Positions 1-5,031 of a stretch of 5,031 nucleotides of DNA are shown here, piece by piece. Source of the stretch: Campylobacterota bacterium (lineage in GTDB: Bacteria; Campylobacterota; Campylobacteria; Campylobacterales; SZUA-545); contig JAUPLZ010000186.1 of NCBI GenBank assembly GCA_030836705.1, positions 1 to 5,031 on the forward strand. Direction: 5' to 3'. The notes under the pieces were generated by a model. That model saw only the letters and a program-made list of their open reading frames with translations, had not been told where the DNA came from and did no database searches. The position numbers were made by a program, and so were the translations under genes. Numbering within the stretch: position 1 is the stretch's first letter; the number at the start of each line of letters is the position of its first letter.

Positions 1-1155
1 AGCGCTTAAAAGAAAAAGGACTCCCAAAATCACGGTAATGTACTCAAGCTTCAAGCCAAAATTCGCCAAAATGCCGATAAGCATCGAAACAAAAGCGTTT
101 GTCATAAGAAAAAACATATCATTGTATGCCACCACTCTTCCATAAAATCTTTTTTCCACGCTTGATTGGATTAAACTGTAGGTGATAGACCAAATAGATG
201 TCGTAAAAAGTCCGGTTAAAAATGTTCCGACAAGCCCCGTGTAATAGTTTGGCTGTAAAAAAGACCAGATTATTATTGCTATCCCTTGTGCTAGGAGTAG
301 CTTGCCAAGAAGCTCTTTTTGGTTTTTGAATTTAAAAAAAAGAAAAGGTCCCAAAGCAAGCCCCAATGCCCTAATAGCATTTGTAAATCCAATAGCCAAA
401 GGCTCTGAAATTGTGTCGATATAATATGTTTTCGCAAGCAGAGTCACAAGTGCATCAAACGCCGTAAAGCCAACAGTCGCATGTAAAAGTATAAGATGAA
501 TCAAAAATGGATGTTCTTTAAGATACCTATACCCTTCCTTTACAAAATGAACAAAGCTCTCAGTGTGGTTTTTTACAAATTTTGGAATGTTCAACCTAGT
601 AAGAAGCGAAATGGCAACCAAAAAAGCAAAAGCGTCAAGTAAAAAAGCATTTTTTACTCCGGCGTACTCTACAAAAAGCCCGCCAAGCGCCATGCCTAAA
701 ACAAAAGTCACCGACCATGTGATGGAGTTGATATCGTTTGCGATTCTAAGCTCATCTTTTGATACAAGCGAAGGAATAAGTGCCATTTCCGCCGTAAAAA
801 AGAAGCTCGCACTAGACATTTTTATAAAAACAAGCGCCAAAAGAAGCCAAATAAGCTCGGCTGAATCAATATAAATCATACAAATCGTAGCGCTCATCTC
901 AATAAAAAGAAGCATAAACATTAGTTTTTTTGTATCGCTTCTATCTATGATTGTTCCAGAGATTGGAGCTTGCAGTGCCCCTGGGAGCCAGTGAAATGCT
1001 GCCGCTAGGGCTATGATAAGTGCAGGGGCGTTGAACTTTAGCAAAAGTGTATAAACCGCTACGACGGTAAACCATGAGCCAAAACCGCTCATGATGTTCA
1101 TAAGCCAAAGCGTGCGAAGATTTTTGTTGTTTTTTAAAAGTAAATAGTAGTGCAA
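1..1155 (-). CDS. Major facilitator superfamily (MFS) transporter, 3' end beyond the window
   Basis: The reverse strand is open for exactly 385 codons from a TTG at 1155-1153 to the window edge. The protein is hydrophobic throughout, with about twelve predicted membrane segments. Six lie roughly within residues 15-187 and six within 216-385, joined by a polar linker at about 190-215, which is the classical MFS two-bundle plan. The loop between TM2 and TM3 carries the MFS signature motif A as GTIIDRSDTKK (residues 67-77; Gly67, Asp71, Arg72). MFS proteins usually have about 400 residues, so only the end of TM12 and the tail are missing. The TTG start is chosen because an in-frame TAA lies two codons upstream and a GGA core (minus strand, around 1164-1162) sits at suitable spacing. 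ATG codons at residues 19 and 22 lack a Shine-Dalgarno sequence and would cut into TM1. The family is clear. The substrate cannot be told; drug or metabolite efflux is only a guess. Confidence 0.88.
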   Translation of the reverse strand, partial: MHYYLLLKNNKNLRTLWLMNIMSGFGSWFTVVAVYTLLLKFNAPALIIALAAAFHWLPGALQAPISGTIIDRSDTKKLMFMLLFIEMSATICMIYIDSAELIWLLLALVFIKMSSASFFFTAEMALIPSLVSKDELRIANDINSITWSVTFVLGMALGGLFVEYAGVKNAFLLDAFAFLVAISLLTRLNIPKFVKNHTESFVHFVKEGYRYLKEHPFLIHLILLHATVGFTAFDALVTLLAKTYYIDTISEPLAIGFTNAIRALGLALGPFLFFKFKNQKELLGKLLLAQGIAIIIWSFLQPNYYTGLVGTFLTGLFTTSIWSITYSLIQSSVEKRFYGRVVAYNDMFFLMTNAFVSMLIGILANFGLKLEYITVILGVLFLLSA

Positions 1156-1181
1156 TGTTTATCCAGCTCTGTAAATGACGA

Positions 1182-1190
1182 TGGTATTAT
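1182..1190 (+). promoter_or_regulatory. Putative extended -10 promoter for the small membrane protein gene
   Basis: The sequence TGGTATTAT fits the extended -10 pattern TGnTATAAT with one mismatch. Transcription would start near 1197, leaving about 24 nt before the ATG at 1221. No clear -35 is visible. A second possible -10, GATAAT at 1195-1200, lies just downstream and could be used instead. The hexamer physically overlaps the minus-strand -10 of the MFS gene. Confidence 0.42.
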
Positions 1191-1191
1191 A
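1186..1191 (-). promoter_or_regulatory. Putative sigma70 -10 box for the MFS gene
   Basis: On the minus strand positions 1191-1186 read TATAAT, a perfect -10 consensus. The expected transcription start near 1179 would give a leader of about 24 nt before the TTG at 1155. A weak -35 candidate, TTGCAA (1212-1207), lies 15 bp upstream, with an AT-rich spacer. Poor -35 elements are typical of Campylobacterota. The box overlaps the -10 proposed for the opposite gene. Confidence 0.5.
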
Positions 1192-1220
1192 CGAGATAAT
1201 TAATTTTTGCAAGAGATGAG

Positions 1221-1577
1221 ATGAAAAAAATTTTTAGTATTTTATCAGCAGTAATGTTTGCCATAGCTCTTTTGGGTTTTTTTGCTCTAGGAGTTTATAT
1301 ATTTTTTATTAAAGACGGCTCGCAAAAAGTAGTCGTCACGCCCTCTGAAAAACAATCGCAAAATGAAATTGCACCGATTGTTGTAGTAGATGATGTCTTA
1401 AAAGAAGATCCAAAAAAACAAAAAGATACTAGTCTTGAAAAGTATGCCTACAAAAAACCGCAAAGCGAATTTTCATGGATTGACATACTTTACTACCTGT
1501 TTTTAGCACTGCTTGGTTTTTTTGTTTTAAAAAAACTCAAACAGTGGTGGAAATATATAGTAAAAAACAGCGCTTAA
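1221..1577 (+). CDS. Small two-TM membrane protein of unknown function (118 aa)
   Basis: I do not recognise a family. The 118-residue product has a Lys-Lys N-terminus followed by a hydrophobic segment at about residues 5-30, then a polar, charged middle region at about 31-84 rich in Lys, Glu and Gln, then a second membrane segment at about 86-103. It ends in a basic, Trp-containing tail (KKLKQWWK, 104-111). By the positive-inside rule both ends should be cytoplasmic and the middle loop periplasmic. Both membrane segments contain the same hexapeptide ALLGFF (residues 16-21 and 96-101). The ATG at 1221 is preceded by AAGAG (1211-1215) at 5-nt spacing; the ATG at 1216 is followed directly by an in-frame TGA and is excluded. 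It is transcribed away from the MFS gene and converges on rimO, sharing the TTAA at 1574-1577 as overlapping stop codons. It is probably real because of its ribosome site, promoter and coherent topology. The first segment could also be an uncleaved signal anchor. Confidence 0.78.
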   Translation: MKKIFSILSAVMFAIALLGFFALGVYIFFIKDGSQKVVVTPSEKQSQNEIAPIVVVDDVLKEDPKKQKDTSLEKYAYKKPQSEFSWIDILYYLFLALLGFFVLKKLKQWWKYIVKNSA

Positions 1578-2893
1578 GTGTTTTCTGACTGGATTATCGC
1601 TGCGATTAATTGTGTCGGGGTGGCTGCGGTGATGTGTGCGTGATAGAGTTTACCCGCTTCTAAATCATTTAAGTCGGTATCGTTTATAAGAATCTCTGGG
1701 TCAATTTCAGGTGCCCAAGCTATGTTTTTTGCGCTATACAAAAGCTCGTGCTCGCTACTTACGCCGTTTAGCACTAAATCCATTGGCTTGCCTATGTAAG
1801 TGTTTAGCTTCTCGTGTAGTTTTTTGTCTATTATTTTTTTTAGCTCTTTTATTCGTTTTCTTATGATGTTTTTTGGCACGGCATCTTCCATGTCAAAAGA
1901 TAGCGTTCCTTCTTCTTTACTGTATTCAAAAATATTTATCATATCATAAGGAGTGTTTATAATATGCTCTTTTAGTTCTTCGTATTCGGTATCACTTTCT
2001 CCCGGATGTCCGACGATAAAAGAGGTTCGCACAAATGCGTCTTTTATGGAAAATATTTTATTTACAAGCTCTAGCGTTTTTTCTTTTCCAAAACCTCTTT
2101 TCATTCTTTTTAGCATTGAGTCGCTAATGTGTTGCAACGGAATATCAAAGTAGTTGTGAAAAACAGATGAGTTTGCTATCGCTTCTATGAGGCTTGTTGT
2201 CGTGGTTGATGGGTATAGATATAGGATTCTAGCGCTCTTGACGCCCGAAATAGTTTCTACTTTTTTTATAAGCTTCACTAGTCCGTCATCTATGTTTTGG
2301 TCTCTTAGGTATGAGCTGCTATCTTGTGAGATAAATGTAAAGTCAAAATATCCTTTTTTTACAAGAATGCCTATCTCTTTTTCTACGCTTTCTAGCGTTC
2401 TTGAGTGGAGTTTGCCTTTGAAACTCGGTATGGCGCAAAAGCTGCAAGTTTGGTTACAACCTTCGCTAAGTTTTATGTATGCGTGATAGTTTGAACCTGT
2501 TATAACCCTCTCTTCTTGGTCTATCAAAAATACATCGCTTGCAAAATGTGAGTTTTTTTCTTCTATTAGTTTGTCTATTTGAGCATAATCGCCAACACCG
2601 GTGAAGATATCTATCTCTGGGATCTCTTTTTTCATCTCTTCTTTATATCGTTCGCTCAAACACCCTGCCATTACGAGAATAGAGTTCTTTTTTCTTGCTT
2701 CGTTTAAATCAAGAATCGTGTTTATGCTCTCTTCTTTTGCGGCATCTATAAAACCGCATGTATTTACTATCAAAACATCTGCTTCTTGCGGGTTGTCCGT
2801 CATTTTGTATTTTTGCAGTCTGCCTAACATAACCTCTGTATCAACGAGATTTTTTGTACATCCTAGCGATATAACATGTAATTTTTTTGCCAT
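1574..2893 (-). CDS. rimO: Ribosomal protein S12 methylthiotransferase RimO
   Basis: RimO is a cytoplasmic radical-SAM enzyme that adds a methylthio group to a conserved aspartate of ribosomal protein S12, near the decoding centre. The 439-residue product shows the family's three parts. The N-terminal UPF0004 domain has its cluster-binding cysteines at Cys12 (SLGCTKN), Cys46 (NTCGF) and Cys78 (AGCLS). The radical-SAM core has CxxxCxxC at Cys146, Cys150 and Cys153 (EGCNQTCSFCAIPSFKG). A C-terminal TRAM region runs from about 365 to the end. The opening SLGCTKNLVDTEVMLG and the IPLQH segment favour RimO over the tRNA enzyme MiaB. Length is normal. The start is set at the ATG at 2893-2891, five bases after an AAGGA site; an in-frame GTG at 2911 would add six residues, overlap panC and lie upstream of that site. 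The gene follows panC after 8 bp and is probably cotranscribed with it. Its stop overlaps that of the convergent small membrane protein gene. Confidence 0.96.
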   Translation of the reverse strand: MAKKLHVISLGCTKNLVDTEVMLGRLQKYKMTDNPQEADVLIVNTCGFIDAAKEESINTILDLNEARKKNSILVMAGCLSERYKEEMKKEIPEIDIFTGVGDYAQIDKLIEEKNSHFASDVFLIDQEERVITGSNYHAYIKLSEGCNQTCSFCAIPSFKGKLHSRTLESVEKEIGILVKKGYFDFTFISQDSSSYLRDQNIDDGLVKLIKKVETISGVKSARILYLYPSTTTTSLIEAIANSSVFHNYFDIPLQHISDSMLKRMKRGFGKEKTLELVNKIFSIKDAFVRTSFIVGHPGESDTEYEELKEHIINTPYDMINIFEYSKEEGTLSFDMEDAVPKNIIRKRIKELKKIIDKKLHEKLNTYIGKPMDLVLNGVSSEHELLYSAKNIAWAPEIDPEILINDTDLNDLEAGKLYHAHITAATPTQLIAAIIQSENT

Positions 2894-2898
2894 TTTTG

Positions 2899-2904
2899 TC
2901 CTTA
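2899..2904 (-). promoter_or_regulatory. rimO Shine-Dalgarno merged with the panC stop codon
   Basis: Minus-strand TAAGGA (2904-2899) contains the panC stop TAA and the AAGGA ribosome site of rimO, which is followed by five bases and then the rimO ATG at 2893. Ribosomes finishing panC thus stop on the rimO loading site, which suggests translational coupling. This site also decides the rimO start over the in-frame GTG at 2911. Confidence 0.8.
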
Positions 2905-3723
2905 TATCCACATATTGTCGATTAGTCTAGTAGTTCCTACTTTTGCCGCTACAAGAATCACCGTGTTTTTTAGTTCTATTTTTTCAATATCATTTAATTC
3001 TCTATCCGTTATAGCCACATAATCAACCTCAACTTCGCACAAAATCTTTTCCATCTCTTTGATAATGTTTTTTGAGTTTAAATCTCCGGCTTGAATCATG
3101 CTTACGGCTTTGTAGAGGCTCTTTGAAAGAGAGAGTGCTTTTATTTTATCGTCTTGGCTTAAATAAACATTTCTGCTACTAAGAGCTAGCCCGCTTTTTT
3201 CTCTAACCGTATCACAAGGAATTATATTGGTGTCTATAAAAAAGTTTTTTACCATTTGGGTTATTAGTATGAGCTGCTGGGCGTCTTTTTTACCAAAATA
3301 TGCATTATTTGCTTTTGCTAGATTAAGAAGCTTTAAAACGACAGTCAAAACCCCGTCAAAATGTCCAGGCCTATGAAAACCCTCAAGCACAAAACCCCTA
3401 ATATTTGGCGCCACAACCTTTGGTTCGTCTTTTTGATAGATTTTATCTGCATCAGGCAAAAAAAGAATATCAACGCCCGCAAGTCGGCATATCTCTATAT
3501 CTGCCGCTTCTTTTTTTGGATATTTTGAAAAATCTTCATTTTTTAAAAACTGCGCAGGGTTTACAAAGATAGAGACGATTACAAAATCATTTTCCTCTTT
3601 TGCTTTTTTAATCAAAGAGAGGTGACCTTCGTGCAAAGCTCCCATAGTCGGCACAAAACCTACTTTTTTGTTTGTTTTTTCTCTCTCTTTGCGAAATTCT
3701 TCGATATTTCTTATAATGTTCAA
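2902..3723 (-). CDS. panC: Pantothenate synthetase (pantoate--beta-alanine ligase)
   Basis: PanC joins pantoate and beta-alanine using ATP, through a pantoyl-adenylate intermediate, to make pantothenate (vitamin B5), the precursor of coenzyme A. The 273-residue product carries all family motifs in order: VPTMGALHEGH at 24-34 with the nucleotide-binding HxGH (His31, His34); VNPAQF at 54-59 with a substrate-contacting Gln58; the E..RPGHFDGV block at 114-125; FGKKDAQQ at 143-150 (Lys146, Asp147, Gln150); and the KMSKS-like GLALSSRN at 178-185 (Ser182, Ser183, Arg184). Length is normal and no key residue is missing. The start codon is TTG at 3723-3721: an in-frame TAG lies at 3735-3733, an AGAGG site sits six bases upstream, and no other start codon occurs before Met27, which would remove the start of the fold. 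It is the first gene of a panC-rimO operon and diverges from prfB. The other pantothenate genes (panB, panD) are not in the window. Confidence 0.97.
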   Translation of the reverse strand: MNIIRNIEEFRKEREKTNKKVGFVPTMGALHEGHLSLIKKAKEENDFVIVSIFVNPAQFLKNEDFSKYPKKEAADIEICRLAGVDILFLPDADKIYQKDEPKVVAPNIRGFVLEGFHRPGHFDGVLTVVLKLLNLAKANNAYFGKKDAQQLILITQMVKNFFIDTNIIPCDTVREKSGLALSSRNVYLSQDDKIKALSLSKSLYKAVSMIQAGDLNSKNIIKEMEKILCEVEVDYVAITDRELNDIEKIELKNTVILVAAKVGTTRLIDNMWI

Positions 3724-3729
3724 ATAAAG

Positions 3730-3734
3730 CCTCT
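3730..3734 (-). promoter_or_regulatory. Ribosome binding site fixing the panC TTG start
   Basis: Minus-strand AGAGG (3734-3730) lies six bases before the TTG at 3723. With the in-frame TAG at 3735-3733 it supports TTG as the real start codon, although no ATG is available nearby. Confidence 0.65.
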
Positions 3735-3740
3735 ATTGAG

Positions 3741-3746
3741 TATAAT
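3741..3746 (+). promoter_or_regulatory. Putative -10 box for prfB
   Basis: TATAAT is a perfect -10 consensus. Transcription starting near 3753 would give a leader of about 30 nt with the AAGGA ribosome site inside it. No convincing -35 is present at the usual distance, which would fall on the start codon of panC. The box sits in the 59-bp gap between the divergent panC and prfB genes. Confidence 0.55.
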
Positions 3747-3757
3747 ATGTCCCTAGC

Positions 3758-3763
3758 ATTGTA
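3758..3763 (-). promoter_or_regulatory. Putative -10 box for the panC-rimO operon
   Basis: Minus-strand TACAAT (3763-3758) matches the -10 consensus at five of six positions. It would place the transcript start near 3751, with a leader of about 27 nt that includes the AGAGG site. A competing choice is TATTAT at 3747-3742, which overlaps the prfB -10 but would put the Shine-Dalgarno at the extreme 5' end of the transcript. No good -35 is seen for either. The choice is uncertain. Confidence 0.35.
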
Positions 3764-3770
3764 CAAAATT

Positions 3771-3775
3771 AAGGA
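3771..3775 (+). promoter_or_regulatory. Ribosome binding site fixing the prfB TTG start
   Basis: AAGGA is followed by seven bases and then TTG at 3783. The codon directly before that TTG is an in-frame TAG (3780-3782), and the first in-frame ATG comes only at residue 85. Translation must therefore begin at, or only slightly after, this TTG. Confidence 0.82.
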
Positions 3776-3782
3776 TAAATAG

Positions 3783-4883
3783 TTGGATAATTACGAATAT
3801 TCCGAGCTTTTAAAAAAACTTTCACAGCAAGTCGAAAATACAAAAAATATCATAAAACCTGAGAAAATTAAAAAAAGACTAGATGAGATAAAAGAAACGG
3901 AGCAGAATCCGGAATTTTGGAGCGATCCGGCAAATGCTGCTGCTATACAAAAAGAGAAGACAAAATTAACAAATATTTATAATAAATATCAAAAAACTTT
4001 TGCGGCTTTGACTGATGCGCAAGAGCTTTTTGAGATGGCAAAAGATGAAGAAGACGAAGATGCCATAAATATTATTTTTCAAGAAGCAGGGGAGTTAGAA
4101 AAAAAGACAAGCGAGCTTGAAATAGAGGTTATGCTAAGCGGAGAAATGGATGCCAATAACGCAATAGTTTCTATTCATCCGGGTGCTGGCGGTACGGAAT
4201 CGCAAGACTGGGCTAGCATACTTTATAGAATGTATTTAAGATGGGCAGAGAGAAAGGGTTTTAAGACTGAAATACTTGATTATCAAGACGGCGACGAAGC
4301 AGGAATAAAAGACGCCACTATTCTTATAAAAGGCGAGAATGCCTACGGTTATTTAAAAGCCGAAAACGGCATACATAGACTTGTGCGAATTTCTCCTTTT
4401 GATGCGAATGCAAAAAGACATACCTCTTTTACTTCCGTATTGGTTTCACCTGAAATTGATGATGATATAGAGATAGAAATAGATGAAAAAGATTTAAGAA
4501 TTGATACATATAGAGCAAGCGGTGCAGGCGGACAGCATGTCAATAAAACAGAAAGCGCAATAAGAATCACGCATATTCCCACAAACATAGTCGTGCAGTG
4601 CCAAAACGACAGAAGTCAGCACAAAAATAAAGCAAGCGCTATGAAAATGCTAAAATCTCGTCTCTATGAGCTTGAATTGGAAAAACAAAGAGCTTTTGAA
4701 GCCGGTATTGAAAAAAGCGAAATAGGGTGGGGGCATCAGATCCGCTCTTATGTTCTAGCACCGTATCAACAGGTAAAAGACACAAGAAGCAATGAGGCTT
4801 TTTCTCAAGTGGATAAGATTCTTGACGGGGATATCGATAAATTAATAGAAGGTGTTTTAGTTGCTCTTAGCAAGCATGAATAA
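3783..4883 (+). CDS. prfB: Peptide chain release factor 2 (RF2)
   Basis: RF2 recognises UAA and UGA stop codons on the ribosome and triggers release of the finished protein. The 366 residues match the family's usual length. An N-terminal helical, highly charged domain spans about 1-110. It is followed by the GAGGTESQDWA segment (134-144), the stop-codon recognition tripeptide SPF at 204-206 that distinguishes RF2 from RF1 (PxT), and the catalytic GGQ at 249-251 within SGAGGQHVNKTESAIRITH. The glutamine is the usual PrmC methylation site. Ala245, just before that block, aligns with the position that is Thr246 in E. coli K-12 RF2. The frame is continuous from the TTG start, so the programmed +1 frameshift found near codon 26 of E. 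coli prfB is absent, and with it that autoregulation. The gene diverges from panC and overlaps the next gene by 8 bp. Confidence 0.98.
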   Translation: MDNYEYSELLKKLSQQVENTKNIIKPEKIKKRLDEIKETEQNPEFWSDPANAAAIQKEKTKLTNIYNKYQKTFAALTDAQELFEMAKDEEDEDAINIIFQEAGELEKKTSELEIEVMLSGEMDANNAIVSIHPGAGGTESQDWASILYRMYLRWAERKGFKTEILDYQDGDEAGIKDATILIKGENAYGYLKAENGIHRLVRISPFDANAKRHTSFTSVLVSPEIDDDIEIEIDEKDLRIDTYRASGAGGQHVNKTESAIRITHIPTNIVVQCQNDRSQHKNKASAMKMLKSRLYELELEKQRAFEAGIEKSEIGWGHQIRSYVLAPYQQVKDTRSNEAFSQVDKILDGDIDKLIEGVLVALSKHE

Positions 4884-5031
4884 AAATAGGATTTTTGAAG
4901 CCGACTTTTTAAGAGGTGTGGCAATCATCATGATGGTTGTTTTTCACTTTTGTTTTGATTTAAACTATTTTAAATATATTTCTATTGACATCTACAATGG
5001 AATAGAGTGGAAGGTTTTTAGAGTTGTAATA
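4876..5031 (+). CDS. DUF1624/HGSNAT-like membrane acyltransferase family protein, N-terminal part only
   Basis: An open frame begins at the ATG at 4876 and stays open for 52 codons to the window edge. The N-terminus reads EADFLRGVAIIMMVVFHFCF (residues 8-27) followed by Asp28-Leu29. This fits the start of DUF1624 (heparan-alpha-glucosaminide N-acetyltransferase catalytic-like) membrane proteins: a D.LRG motif running into the first membrane helix, then a conserved His24 and an Asp-Leu pair. In the eukaryotic relative, acetyl groups are moved across a membrane; the bacterial substrates are largely unknown, so no reaction is assigned here. The start overlaps the prfB stop in ATGAATAA (4876-4883) and has no clear Shine-Dalgarno, which suggests translation by reinitiation after prfB and cotranscription from its promoter. 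A related acyltransferase-3 membrane protein is the main alternative. The rest of the gene is out of view. Confidence 0.72.
   Translation, partial: MNKNRIFEADFLRGVAIIMMVVFHFCFDLNYFKYISIDIYNGIEWKVFRVVI

Noticed and set aside
334..341. A8 homopolymer inside the MFS gene as a phase-variation switch
   Set aside because: Runs of this length are common in AT-rich genomes, the frame is intact, and contingency loci in Campylobacterota usually have longer runs, often of G or C.
563..874. Open frame of 103 codons on the plus strand
   Set aside because: It lies wholly inside the MFS gene on the opposite strand, which has a continuous, well-formed transporter sequence. This frame is low in complexity, rich in Ser and Lys, and has no recognisable motif.
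1193..1210. Possible Fur-like box around GATAATTAAT
   Set aside because: Only one half resembles a Fur site; the other half is a plain T-rich tract. It is better explained as promoter AT-richness.
1588..1605. Short inverted repeat ATCGC/GCGAT near the end of rimO
   Set aside because: The stem is about five base pairs with a one-base loop and no following T-tract, and it lies inside the coding region, so it is not a credible terminator.
1953..2930. Three plus-strand open frames (1953-2153, 2187-2486, 2601-2930)
   Set aside because: All are antisense to rimO, whose cysteine motifs are intact in the other strand. Their products are Ser/Phe-rich, as expected for reverse reading of an AT-rich gene.
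4349..4588. Minus-strand open frame of 79 codons
   Set aside because: It is antisense to the most conserved part of prfB, including the GGQ region, and has no ribosome site of note or family resemblance.

Overview
The window is an AT-rich, tightly packed stretch of bacterial chromosome. It looks like a Campylobacterota (epsilonproteobacterial) genome, perhaps a Sulfurimonas-like sulfur oxidiser. The pointers are strong use of A/T-ending codons, promoters with recognisable -10 boxes but poor -35 boxes, very short gaps between genes, and protein sequences of that flavour. The phylum is an inference from style, not from a database search.

Layout, left to right. A 12-TM MFS transporter on the minus strand runs off the left edge (1-1155, C-terminal tail missing). 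A 65-bp divergent gap holds back-to-back -10 elements. It separates the transporter from a small two-TM membrane protein of unknown function on the plus strand (1221-1577). That gene converges on rimO with stop codons that share TTAA, leaving no room for a terminator. rimO (2893-1574) lies downstream of panC (3723-2902) in a minus-strand operon; the panC stop codon is part of the rimO Shine-Dalgarno sequence. A 59-bp divergent gap then leads to prfB (3783-4883, plus strand). The prfB stop overlaps the start of a DUF1624/HGSNAT-like membrane protein (4876 onward), which runs off the right edge.

Functionally this is core housekeeping. RF2 terminates translation at UAA/UGA, RimO methylthiolates ribosomal protein S12, and PanC makes pantothenate for coenzyme A. 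The two membrane proteins at the edges and the small two-TM protein have no assigned substrate. No pathway links all the genes. RimO and RF2 both act at or near the ribosomal decoding centre, but their adjacency may be chance.

No mobile element, CRISPR array, RNA gene or large repeat was seen, and no gap exceeds 65 bp. I found no convincing undescribed system. The points most worth checking are the overlapping divergent -10 elements, the three TTG start codons, the frameshift-free prfB, the prfB/DUF1624 overlap and the orphan two-TM protein.
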